DNA of 64,000 nucleotides from assembly GCA_945893145.1 (NCBI GenBank), contig CAMDDZ010000009.1:31481-95480 (forward strand), written 5' to 3'. Positions 36,666 through 45,041 of this stretch are shown piece by piece. Below the pieces are notes generated by a model. That model saw only the letters and a list, made by a program, of their open reading frames with translations. It searched no databases and was not told where the DNA came from. Position numbers and translations under genes: made by a program. Positions within the stretch are counted from its first letter, which is position 1; every line of letters begins with the position of its first letter. This stretch comes from Rhodoplanes serenus (GTDB taxonomy: Bacteria > Pseudomonadota > Alphaproteobacteria > Rhizobiales > Xanthobacteraceae).

Positions 36666-37673
36666 TTGGCCGTCGTCGTCCCATTCAGCCAGGCCGATGC
36701 TTCCATCGACCGGCTGGTCGAACTCGCGACCCCCGACATGGCACGCGTCAACGCCATGATCCTGTCCCGGACCGGGTCGGAGGTGGCGATGATCCCGGAG
36801 GTTGCCAATCACCTGATCTCGTCGGGCGGCAAGCGGCTGCGGCCGATGCTGACGCTCGCGATGGCGCAACTCACCGGGTATTCCGGCGACGGGCACATCA
36901 AGCTCGCGGCCGCGGTCGAGTTCATGCACACCGCCACGCTGCTGCACGACGATGTGGTGGATGAGAGCGAGATGCGCCGCGGCAAGCTCGCCGCCCGCAT
37001 CCTGTGGGGCAACGAGGCGAGCGTGCTGGTCGGCGACTTCCTGCTCGGCCAGGCGTTCAAGATGATGGTCGAGGTCGCATCACTGCGCGCGCTGGAAATT
37101 CTTTCGTCCGCCGCCGCCGTGATCGCCGAGGGCGAGGTGATGCAGCTCGCGGCCGCGAAAAATACCGCAACCACCGAAGACGAATATCTGGCGGTGATCC
37201 GCGCCAAGACCGCTGAGCTGTTCGGCGCCGCATGCGAGGTCGGACCGGTGCTGAGCAGCCGGCCGAAGGCCGAGACCGCCGCGTGCCGTTCGTTCGGCAT
37301 GAATCTCGGCGTCGCCTTCCAGCTCGTCGACGACGTGCTGGACTATGGCGGCAAGGCCGCCAAGCTCGGCAAAAACGTCGGCGATGATTTCCGCGAAGGC
37401 AAGATCACGTTGCCGGTGGTGCTGTCATTCCGCCGTGGCACGCAGGAGGAGCGCGAGTTCTGGTCGCGCACGCTCGAGCGCGGCGAGGTCACCGACAGCG
37501 ATCTAGAACATGCGATTGCGCTCATGACGCGGCACCGCGCCCTCGAAGACACCATCAAGCGCGCACAGCACTACGGCGCCATCGCGTGCGACGCGCTCGC
37601 CCTGTTCCCAGCCTCGCCCATGAAGCAGGCTCTGGAAGAGGCGGTCGAGTTCTGCACCGCCCGAACGCACTGA
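36666..37673 (+). CDS. Polyprenyl diphosphate synthase (octa-/decaprenyl type)
   Basis: A 335-residue trans-prenyltransferase. It has the first aspartate-rich motif in LLHDDVVDESEMRRG, the second in QLVDDVLDYGG, plus GGKRLRPML. It builds the ubiquinone side chain, most likely C50 in alphaproteobacteria. I place the start at the TTG at 36666, preceded by GGAGAAACC; this gives AVVVPF at the N-terminus, as in relatives. An in-frame TTG at 36627 would add 13 residues. The gene diverges from the glycosyltransferase. Confidence 0.9.
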   Translation: MAVVVPFSQADASIDRLVELATPDMARVNAMILSRTGSEVAMIPEVANHLISSGGKRLRPMLTLAMAQLTGYSGDGHIKLAAAVEFMHTATLLHDDVVDESEMRRGKLAARILWGNEASVLVGDFLLGQAFKMMVEVASLRALEILSSAAAVIAEGEVMQLAAAKNTATTEDEYLAVIRAKTAELFGAACEVGPVLSSRPKAETAACRSFGMNLGVAFQLVDDVLDYGGKAAKLGKNVGDDFREGKITLPVVLSFRRGTQEEREFWSRTLERGEVTDSDLEHAIALMTRHRALEDTIKRAQHYGAIACDALALFPASPMKQALEEAVEFCTARTH

Positions 37674-37707
37674 TACGGGCCAGCCGCACGCTGCGTGGAT
37701 CGCAGTA

Positions 37708-38688
37708 TCAGTCCTTTTGCACCAGACCGGCTTCCTTGATCACCGGGCCCCACTTGGCGATTTCCGCCTTGTGGAAACGTCCAAGCTCGTCGGGAGTAGA
37801 CCCCACGACGATCATGGCCTGATCCTCCAGCCGCTTACGGAGCACCGGATCGTCCGCCGCCGCTTTGGCGCCTGTGTACATCTTCTGGATGATATCCTTC
37901 GGCGTGTTGGCCGGCACAAACAGGGCATACCAGCCGGTCACATCGTATCCCGGCAGTGTTTCGCCGATGGTCGGCAGATCGGGGACCTGCGGCGAGCGCT
38001 TCGCTGGCGTCACCGCGAGCATGCGCAACTTGCCGTCCTGCTGGAGCGACAGCATGGGAGCCACGTTGTTCCAGAATGAATCGATCCGTCCTGGAATCAG
38101 ATCCTGAATGCCGGGCGCTGCGCCACGATAAGGCACATTGGTCATTTTGATGCCGGCCGCCCGCACGAACAATTCAGCGGAAAGATGCGGCACCGCACCG
38201 TGACCGGGCGATCCATAGGTGAGTTTGCCTGGCTCAGCTTTGGCCCGGGCGATGAAATCCGCCAGCGTCTTGAACGGCGAATTGGCCGGGATTGCCATCG
38301 CGATTGGATATTGCACCACCAGCGACACCGGCTCGAAATCCTTGACCGCATCGTACGTCAGATTCGGATTGAGATGGTTGTTGGTGGCGTGGTGATCGCC
38401 CGCCAGAAACATGCTGTAGCCGTCCGGCACCGAGCGGGCGATATACTGCGCAGCGAGATTGCCGCCGGCGCCCGGCTTGCTCTCGACAATGAACTGCTGG
38501 CCGAACATCTCGCTCATCTTCTGCGCGACGAGGCGCGCAATGAAGTCGGCGCCGCCGCCCGGCGTGAACGGAATAGCAATGCTAACCGGACGGTTCGGCC
38601 AACCACTTTGCGCGATGGCAGGACGCGCCAAGCCTGACGCCAGCGCGGACGCAGCAGAAACCTTCATCAGCCTGCGGCGGGTGATCAT
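37708..38688 (-). CDS. Bug family binding protein, second orphan
   Basis: A 326-residue Bug/TctC protein. The N-terminus ITRRRLMKVSAASALASGLARPAIA looks like a twin-arginine or Sec signal. Family blocks follow: WPNRPVSIAIPFTPGGGADFIARL, FIVESKPGAGGNLAAQ, and VPYRGAAPGIQDLIPGRIDSFWNNV. It has a good GGGAGGGAGG ribosome site at 38688; the longer frame upstream is a GC artefact. No tctA/B gene is near. It converges with the polyprenyl synthase gene. Confidence 0.9.
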   Translation of the reverse strand: MITRRRLMKVSAASALASGLARPAIAQSGWPNRPVSIAIPFTPGGGADFIARLVAQKMSEMFGQQFIVESKPGAGGNLAAQYIARSVPDGYSMFLAGDHHATNNHLNPNLTYDAVKDFEPVSLVVQYPIAMAIPANSPFKTLADFIARAKAEPGKLTYGSPGHGAVPHLSAELFVRAAGIKMTNVPYRGAAPGIQDLIPGRIDSFWNNVAPMLSLQQDGKLRMLAVTPAKRSPQVPDLPTIGETLPGYDVTGWYALFVPANTPKDIIQKMYTGAKAAADDPVLRKRLEDQAMIVVGSTPDELGRFHKAEIAKWGPVIKEAGLVQKD

Positions 38689-38800
38689 CGTTTCCTCCCT
38701 CTCCCGCATTGGCTGCGGGAGTTTTCTGCCGTCATCCTCAATGACCGGCCGCCGTTTGTCCATTTCAGACTTGTGGGCGCTGCGTTGCGTCGCAGGCCCA

Positions 38801-39685
38801 TCAGCCGAGCAAGGTCGCGCGCACCCACCACGTGGGATGCTTACCCTTGAGGCGCCGCGCGGCCGCCGCGGCGGCGCGGGCGTTCGTGAACAGGCCGAAG
38901 CAGGTCGCGCCGGAGCCCGACATGCGCGCAAGCTCGCAGCCTGGCGCCTCGCGCAGCGCGGCCAGCACCGTGGCGATCGCAGGCGCAAGCTGGATGGCCG
39001 GGGCTTCGAGATCGTTGCGGTCCATGACCAGGAAGGCGATCAACTCGCTACGCCCACGCGGCACCTTGCGGGCCTTCGGGATGCGCGACGGCGCGCTGCC
39101 CGGTTTGCGGCCGAGCAACCGGAACACCTCTTTGGTCGGCACCGCCACACCCGGATTAACCAGCACGGCGGGAAGCTTCGGCAGCGCAATCGGCGCGGAC
39201 AGGATTTCGCCGATGCCACGCATCACGCGCGGCCGCGGATCGACGCAGACCGGCACGTCGGCGCCGACCGTGCGGGCAACATTGAAGAGCCGCGGATCGT
39301 CGCGCCGTAGCCGGTTGGCGCGCGCCAGCAGCCGTAGCGCCGCGGCGGCATCCGCCGATCCGCCGCCGACGCCGGCCGCAATCGGCAACCGCTTGTGCAG
39401 GGTGAAACGGCCAAGCTTGAGCGCGCCGATTTCGGCCGACAGCCCGCGCGCCGCGCGCAAGATCAGATTGTCCTCGGTGGGGCCGAGCACCTTGGGATCA
39501 CCGCCGCGCACCGCGAGCCGCGCGGCGCCGCCCGGTACGAAGTTCAGGCGGTCTTCGACGCCGGCGAAGACCACGAGGCTCTCGAGGATGTGATAGCCGT
39601 CGACGCGCCGGCCCAGCACGCGGAGCGTCAGGTTGATTTTGGCCGGTGCAGTGTCAACCAGCGCAGCGCGTGACCGCAGTGGCAC
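38801..39685 (-). CDS. ispE: 4-diphosphocytidyl-2-C-methyl-D-erythritol kinase IspE
   Basis: GHMP-family kinase of the non-mevalonate isoprenoid pathway. The 294-residue product has APAKINLTLRVLGRRVDGYHILES at its N-terminus, the phosphate loop PIAAGVGGGSADAAAALR and the C-terminal MSGSGATCFGLF. I use the GTG at 39685, 7 bp after the TPR stop; an ATG at 39724 inside the TPR gene is possible but adds an atypical Arg-rich tail. It follows the TPR gene closely, and the pair is conserved in Bradyrhizobium relatives. Confidence 0.92.
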   Translation of the reverse strand: MPLRSRAALVDTAPAKINLTLRVLGRRVDGYHILESLVVFAGVEDRLNFVPGGAARLAVRGGDPKVLGPTEDNLILRAARGLSAEIGALKLGRFTLHKRLPIAAGVGGGSADAAAALRLLARANRLRRDDPRLFNVARTVGADVPVCVDPRPRVMRGIGEILSAPIALPKLPAVLVNPGVAVPTKEVFRLLGRKPGSAPSRIPKARKVPRGRSELIAFLVMDRNDLEAPAIQLAPAIATVLAALREAPGCELARMSGSGATCFGLFTNARAAAAAARRLKGKHPTWWVRATLLG

Positions 39686-39692
39686 AGCCTGG

Positions 39693-41480
39693 TCAGCCGC
39701 CGTCGGGCTTCTTCGGCTTCGCATCAGCCGCCGACGACGTCTCGTCGGGGAGCCCGCTCTTGAGCTTTTCCACAATCTTGGCGAGGTCTTCGGGCTCAGG
39801 CTTGAGATCTTTGGCGTGCGACCACTGGAATTGCGCCTCGATTACGCGGCCGACCCGCCAATAGGCGTCGCCCAGATGGTCGTTGATGGTCGGGTCGTCC
39901 GGCTTCAGTTCGACCGCACGATCGAGGTTTTTCACGGCCTCTTCGTAATTCCCGACCCGGTAATAGGCCCAGCCCAGCGAGTCCACGATGTAGCCATCAT
40001 CCGGCCGCTGCTCGACGGCACGGCGGATCATCCGCATGCCCTCTTCGAGATTGATGCCCTGATCGACCCAGGAATAGCCGAGGTAATTGAGCACGTGCGG
40101 CTGATCCGGGAACAGCTTGAGCGCGGTTTTCAGGTCCTGCTCGGCAGCCGGCCAATGTTTGGAGCGCTCGTTGCAGATGCCGCGGAAGTAATAGATCAGC
40201 CAGTGATTTTTCTCCGGCTCCGCGATGGTGGCGATGCCCTTGCCATAGACCTGCGCGCACTCATCGAATGACTTGCGGGCGCGCAGGATATTGCCGAGCG
40301 CCATGATCGCTTCGATGTCTTTCGGATTGTCTTGGAGCAGCTTGCCGAGATTGCGCTTGGCATCATCGGTGCGATCGAGCGTGTCGAGATTGACCGCGAG
40401 CTGGATTTGGGCGTTGCGATGCAGCGGCGAAGCCAGCGGCATGCGCTCGTAGATCTTGATGGCGGCTTGCGGGTTTTTCAGCTGCTCGTAGAGATCCGCA
40501 AGCGAGAGCAGCGCCATCGACTGATTGGGCGCGAGGTAAAGCGCAAGCTGGAGATAGATCAGCCCGAGTTCTTCGCCGCCGCGGCGGCCCAGTGCCGCGC
40601 CAAGGCCATACAGCACCTCGGCGGCGCCGGCCTGCGGCGTATCGGACAGCATCGGAAGCTGCCGGCCGGCGGCAAGCTGATCGAGCGCGTCGGTGATCAG
40701 CGGATGGCGCGGCAATGCAGCGTCGAAGGTCTTGAACACCTTGACGGCCTCATCCTTGCTCCCATTACGCGACAGCCACGAACCGTAAGCCTCGAGCTGG
40801 CGCAGCGCCGTGGCATCGAGCTTATGGACGCGCTCAAAACGCTTGCCGGCTTCCTTCTTGTTGCCGGCGAGGTCGAGCATCAAGCCGGTGTGCAAATCCT
40901 TGAACAGCGGAAACCAGTCGGCGCCTTGCAGCTTGTCGACGGTGTCGACCGCGCCCTTGGTGTCGCCGGCGCCATGCTGCGCCCAGGCGGCGAGCAGCGT
41001 CGCGGTCAGATCGTTGATCTGTCCGCGCGCCGGCTGGGTGAGGCTCTGCCGCGCTACGGCGTATTGCCGGGTTTTGATTGCGCGGATGCCGAGCACGAGG
41101 CGAGCCAGACGATCATTGCGGTCGACCTGAACGATCCGCTCGGCCAGCCGCACACCCTCATCGACGTCGCCTTCCGCGAGTACGGACAGGAAAGCCTTTT
41201 CGAGCAATTCGCTGTTGCGTGGATCGGTCCGCAGCGCGGCGCGGTAGTAGGCGGCCGCTGCCGCAGCATCCCGCTGCACACCGGCGTGACGTGCCGCCAG
41301 ATAACTGCCGGACGGCGTGAGGCGTCCAAGCTCCTGCTGCGTCGGCGCAGGGGAACGGGGCGATGAACCTTGGGTATTGCCTTGGGCGGCGAGCGCGCCG
41401 GGCAACACAAATGCGATTGCGCCAAATGCGATGCCGGCCAGACGCCGGTTCAGTTTCGAAACGATCACGGGAATCTCCAT
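39693..41480 (-). CDS. Exported TPR-repeat protein
   Basis: A 595-residue protein with a signal sequence (LAGIAFGAIAFVLPGALAAQ) and tandem tetratricopeptide repeats from about residue 55 to 560; the clearest units are near 390-545 (YYFRGICNERSKHWPAAEQDLKTAL; YIVDSLGWAYYRVGNYEEAVKNLDRAVELKPDDP). The C-terminus is polar and charged (KPKKPDGG). TPR proteins of this length scaffold envelope complexes. It starts an ispE unit and is separated by 157 bp from ETF-QO. Confidence 0.88.
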   Translation of the reverse strand: MEIPVIVSKLNRRLAGIAFGAIAFVLPGALAAQGNTQGSSPRSPAPTQQELGRLTPSGSYLAARHAGVQRDAAAAAAYYRAALRTDPRNSELLEKAFLSVLAEGDVDEGVRLAERIVQVDRNDRLARLVLGIRAIKTRQYAVARQSLTQPARGQINDLTATLLAAWAQHGAGDTKGAVDTVDKLQGADWFPLFKDLHTGLMLDLAGNKKEAGKRFERVHKLDATALRQLEAYGSWLSRNGSKDEAVKVFKTFDAALPRHPLITDALDQLAAGRQLPMLSDTPQAGAAEVLYGLGAALGRRGGEELGLIYLQLALYLAPNQSMALLSLADLYEQLKNPQAAIKIYERMPLASPLHRNAQIQLAVNLDTLDRTDDAKRNLGKLLQDNPKDIEAIMALGNILRARKSFDECAQVYGKGIATIAEPEKNHWLIYYFRGICNERSKHWPAAEQDLKTALKLFPDQPHVLNYLGYSWVDQGINLEEGMRMIRRAVEQRPDDGYIVDSLGWAYYRVGNYEEAVKNLDRAVELKPDDPTINDHLGDAYWRVGRVIEAQFQWSHAKDLKPEPEDLAKIVEKLKSGLPDETSSAADAKPKKPDGG

Positions 41481-41637
41481 GGGGCGGCGGCTCGCGTCAC
41501 CCTTCGAGTCGAGCGGAGAATGGCCTTTTTGCGCGTCTGCCGCAAGGACGGCACTGGCGCGCTACCGACCGCTCCGGGCACGGTAACGATGCGTAGCATG
41601 GTGTGGCAGGATCGTGGCCGAAGGTTAAATTCGAACT

Positions 41638-43284
41638 TCACATGTTCGAGTAATTCGGCCCACCGCCGCCCTCTGGCGGAACCCAGGTGATGTTGCGGTT
41701 GGGGTCCTTGATGTCGCAGGTTTTGCAGTGGACGCAGTTCTGCGCGTTAATCACGTAGTGCGGCTTGCCGCCCTCCTCGATCCATTCATAGACCCCGGCC
41801 GGGCAATAGCGCGCCGAGGGTCCTGCATACACGTCGTGCTCGGATGCCTGCTGAAGCGCCATGTCCACCACCTTCAGATGTGGCGGCTGGTCTTCCTCGT
41901 GATTGGTGTTGGAGAGGAATACGGACGACAGCCGGTCGAAGGTGAGCTTGCCGTCCGGCCTCGGATAAGCGATCGGCGAACACTGTGACGCGGGCTTGAG
42001 CGTGGCCGAATCCGGTTTGCCGTGGTGGAGCGTGCCCAACAGCGAAAAACCGATCGTGTTGGTCCACATGTCGAAGCCGCCGGCCGCGATGCCGAGGAAC
42101 GTGCCGAGCTTCGACCACAGCGGCTTGGCGTTGCGCACCTTCCAGAGATCGTTACCGATATCGCCGTCCTGCCACGCCGCGTCATAGCTGCCGATCTCAT
42201 CGCCGGAGCGGCCCTCCGACAAAGCCTCCGCTACGTATTCGGCGGCAAGCATCCCGGACAGCATCGCGTTGTGGCTGCCCTTAATGCGCGGCACGTTCAT
42301 GAAGCCCGCCGAACAACCGATCAAGGCGCCGCCAGGAAATGCCAGCTTGGGCACCGACTGGAAGCCACCCTCCGTCAAGGCGCGTGCGCCGTAGGCAAGC
42401 CGTTTGCCGCCTTCGAACGTGCTGCGCACCAGAGGATGGGTCTTGAAGCGCTGGAATTCCTCGAACGGCGATAGATACGGATTGGTGTAGTTGAGGTGCA
42501 TCACGAAGCCGACCGACACCAGATTGTCGTCGAGGTGGTAGAGGAATGAGCCGCCGCCGGTCGAGCCATCGAGCGGCCAGCCGAAGCTGTGCTGCACCAA
42601 ACCCTTCTGGTGTTTCTGCGGCGCGACCTGCCAAAGCTCCTTGAGGCCGATGCCGAACTTTTGCGGATCGCAGCCGGCGTCGAGCTGATATTTCGCGATC
42701 AGAGATTTCGACAAGTTGCCGCGGGCGCCCTCGGCGAACAGCGTGTATTTGGCGCGCAGCTCCATGCCGCGAGCGAAGCCGTCCTTGTGCTTGCCGTCTT
42801 TGCCAATGCCCATGTCGCCGGTCGCGACACCTGACACGACGCCGCTCTCGTAGAGCACTTCGGCCGCGGCGAACCCCGGATAGATTTCAACGCCGAGCGC
42901 CTCGGCCTTGGTGGCGAGCCAGCGGCACACCAGCCCAAGCGACACGACAAAGTTGCCATGGTTGCTCATCAGCGGCGGCATCAAGATGTTGGGCAACCGC
43001 AGCGCGCCGGACTGGCTGAGCCAATAGAAGCGATCCGCCGTGACGGCGGTCTTGATCGGGGTGTCCTCGCTGCGCCATCCCGGCAGCAAGCGGTCGAGCG
43101 CAATCGGATCGATCACGGCGCCGGACAGAATATGCGCGCCAACCTCGGAGCCCTTCTCCACCACCACCACATTGATGTTGGCCGAGATTTGCTTGAGCCG
43201 GATCGCAGCCGCGAGACCCGCAGGCCCTGCGCCGACGATGACGACATCGAATTCCATCGCTTCACGGGCGGGCAAATCAGCCAT
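41638..43284 (-). CDS. Electron transfer flavoprotein-ubiquinone oxidoreductase
   Basis: ETF-QO passes electrons from reduced ETF to the ubiquinone pool. The 548-residue protein has FAD-binding VVIVGAGPAGLAAAIRL at the N-terminus, the GGGSFLYH and CSAGFMNVPRIKGSHNAM blocks, and a C-terminal 4Fe-4S ferredoxin-like segment, YCPAGVYEW plus QNCVHCKTCDIKDP. I start at 43284, where GGGAG lies 6 bases upstream. ETF subunit genes are not in this window. It diverges from the UDG gene. Confidence 0.95.
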   Translation of the reverse strand: MADLPAREAMEFDVVIVGAGPAGLAAAIRLKQISANINVVVVEKGSEVGAHILSGAVIDPIALDRLLPGWRSEDTPIKTAVTADRFYWLSQSGALRLPNILMPPLMSNHGNFVVSLGLVCRWLATKAEALGVEIYPGFAAAEVLYESGVVSGVATGDMGIGKDGKHKDGFARGMELRAKYTLFAEGARGNLSKSLIAKYQLDAGCDPQKFGIGLKELWQVAPQKHQKGLVQHSFGWPLDGSTGGGSFLYHLDDNLVSVGFVMHLNYTNPYLSPFEEFQRFKTHPLVRSTFEGGKRLAYGARALTEGGFQSVPKLAFPGGALIGCSAGFMNVPRIKGSHNAMLSGMLAAEYVAEALSEGRSGDEIGSYDAAWQDGDIGNDLWKVRNAKPLWSKLGTFLGIAAGGFDMWTNTIGFSLLGTLHHGKPDSATLKPASQCSPIAYPRPDGKLTFDRLSSVFLSNTNHEEDQPPHLKVVDMALQQASEHDVYAGPSARYCPAGVYEWIEEGGKPHYVINAQNCVHCKTCDIKDPNRNITWVPPEGGGGPNYSNM

Positions 43285-43389
43285 TGCGCACTCCCGAGCG
43301 CCCCTGGGGCGCTCTTCCACACCCTTTTTTCCACGTTTGCGCCGCCGTCACAATCGCCAGCGCGCCTCGGGGCGTGATAGACGAGCCAC

Positions 43390-44211
43390 ATGACGCCCGA
43401 CCGCGCCAGCACCGCCCGCGACGTGCTCACCTTCTACGTGGCGGCGGGCGTGGATGTGGCCTTAAGCGAAACGGCCAACGACTATCTGTCGGCGCCGCAG
43501 CCCGCCGCCGCTGCGCCGGTTGCGGCCGCGCCTGCGCCGACCAGAACCCTGGCGCGGAATCAGGATGCACCGCCGCGCGCCGCCGCCCCCGCAGCCGCGC
43601 CGCCGGCCGTGCCCGAAGCCGCCGTCATGGCGGCGCGCGAGGCGGCACGCAGCGCCGCGAGTCTCGAGGATTTGCGCGCGATCCTCGGCGCCTTCGATGG
43701 CTGCGCCTTGAAGGCGACCGCAACGCAGCTCGTGTTTGCCGACGGCACTCCGAAGTCGCGCCTGATGTTCGTCGGCGAAGCACCCGGCTATGAAGAGGAC
43801 AAGTCCGGCTTGGCATTCGTCGGCCGCTCCGGCCAATTGCTCGACCGCATGCTCGCCGCCATCGGTCTCGACCGCAGCAAGGTCTATATCGCCAACATCG
43901 TGCCGTGGCGTCCCCCCGGCAATCGCACGCCGACGCCAGTCGAGACGCAAATCTGCCTGCCGTTCATCCAGCGCCAGATCGAGCTTTCCGATCCCGATAT
44001 CCTGGTCACGATCGGCCAGCCTTCGACCGGCGCGCTGCTCAACGTGCAAGGGATCACCAAGAACCGCGGCCGCTGGTTCAGCTATCAGACCGGCACTCGC
44101 GAGATCCGCGCCATGCCGATGCTGCATCCCGCTTACTTGCTCCGCACACCGATTGCCAAGCGGATGGCGTGGCGCGACATGCTGGCGCTGAAGAAGGCTC
44201 TGGGAACATGA
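43390..44211 (+). CDS. Uracil-DNA glycosylase, family 4-like
   Basis: A 273-residue base-excision repair enzyme. Motif A (GEAPGYEEDKSGLAFVGRSG) and motif B (HPAYLLR) are those of family 4. An N-terminal extension (about 45-85) is Ala/Pro-rich. Of the four iron-sulfur cysteines of family 4, those corresponding to the second N-terminal Cys (GCALKATA) and to ICLPF remain; the first N-terminal and the middle one (PWRPPGNRTP in place of KCRPP) are missing, so the cluster is doubtful. Its stop codon lies within a repeat element. Confidence 0.87.
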   Translation: MTPDRASTARDVLTFYVAAGVDVALSETANDYLSAPQPAAAAPVAAAPAPTRTLARNQDAPPRAAAPAAAPPAVPEAAVMAAREAARSAASLEDLRAILGAFDGCALKATATQLVFADGTPKSRLMFVGEAPGYEEDKSGLAFVGRSGQLLDRMLAAIGLDRSKVYIANIVPWRPPGNRTPTPVETQICLPFIQRQIELSDPDILVTIGQPSTGALLNVQGITKNRGRWFSYQTGTREIRAMPMLHPAYLLRTPIAKRMAWRDMLALKKALGT

Positions 44212-44275
44212 TCTCGAAAAAGCCTGCCCCGCACTTGATGCGGGGTGGATACCGGTTTTCGGACAAGATCATGCT
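44208..44275. repeat. Palindromic repeat, family 2
   Basis: A 68-bp element with inverted ends CATGATCT and AAGATCATG and a central hairpin CCCCGCACTTGATGCGGGG. Its left end supplies the TGA stop of the uracil-DNA glycosylase gene. A degenerate relative lies at 35523. Confidence 0.65.
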
Positions 44276-44284
44276 CAAACAAGA

Positions 44285-45040
44285 CTAAGCCGGATTGTTG
44301 CCCTTCGCCTCGATGACGGGCTTTGCCTCCGGACTTTTCAGCAGCCGGATCAGTTCGCGCGCAGCCTGCTGATGCGGCGAGTTTGGCGACACACCCGCCG
44401 TAAACATCACAATGGAGTTGATCTCGGCCGGCAGCGGGCCGACCAGCTCGGCGCCCGGCACCGACATGATGTTGGGAACGACGATCAAGCCAATCTCGAC
44501 CTTGCCCTCCGCGACCAGCTCGGAAACCATCTCGCCGTCGGTTTCGACTGCTTTGCTCTTGATCGCGTCCGCAATGCCGAGCTGAACGAACAGCTTCCGC
44601 AAATGAATCGTGCTGGCGCCCTCCTTGAGATAGGTCACCGACTTCGCGTTCAGTAGCGTCCGCTTGAATGCCTCGACCGTGCTGATGTCGGGCTTCGCGG
44701 CACCGCGCTTCACCGCGACGCCAATGCCGGACGACATGATGTCGGCGCGGCTGTCTGCGGCCAGCAGGCCCTTCTTGATGAGATCGTCGATCTGGAAGTC
44801 GACCAGCACAGCCAGGTCGAACGGCTCGCCGGTTTCGATGCGCCGCTTCATGACGGCGGCGACGTCCGCGACGACGACCGGCGTCAAACCTGCTGCCTTC
44901 TCGAACTGCGGGCCGAGCTCGCCAACGATCACCTTGGTGACCCGCGAGCCAAAGATTTTCAGCTCGGCAGACTGCGCCGCAGTGCCGATCAACAGAAACG
45001 AAAGCAGCGCCGCAGCGAAACCGTCATGTCGCTTCATCAT
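44285..45040 (-). CDS. ModA-like periplasmic binding protein
   Basis: A 251-residue type II binding protein with a signal peptide (FAAALLSFLLIGTAAQSA) and the ModA-like pattern ELKIFGSRV, FEKAAGLTPVV, FDLAVLV, MSSGIGVAVKRGA and GLIVVPNIM. Unlike ModA it sits next to no ABC genes; instead it begins 1 bp after the stop of an NCS2 purine permease. The ligand is unknown: it could be a nucleobase, molybdate or another small anion. The start at 45040 has GGGTG upstream. Confidence 0.8.
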   Translation of the reverse strand: MMKRHDGFAAALLSFLLIGTAAQSAELKIFGSRVTKVIVGELGPQFEKAAGLTPVVVADVAAVMKRRIETGEPFDLAVLVDFQIDDLIKKGLLAADSRADIMSSGIGVAVKRGAAKPDISTVEAFKRTLLNAKSVTYLKEGASTIHLRKLFVQLGIADAIKSKAVETDGEMVSELVAEGKVEIGLIVVPNIMSVPGAELVGPLPAEINSIVMFTAGVSPNSPHQQAARELIRLLKSPEAKPVIEAKGNNPA

Positions 45041-45041
45041 G

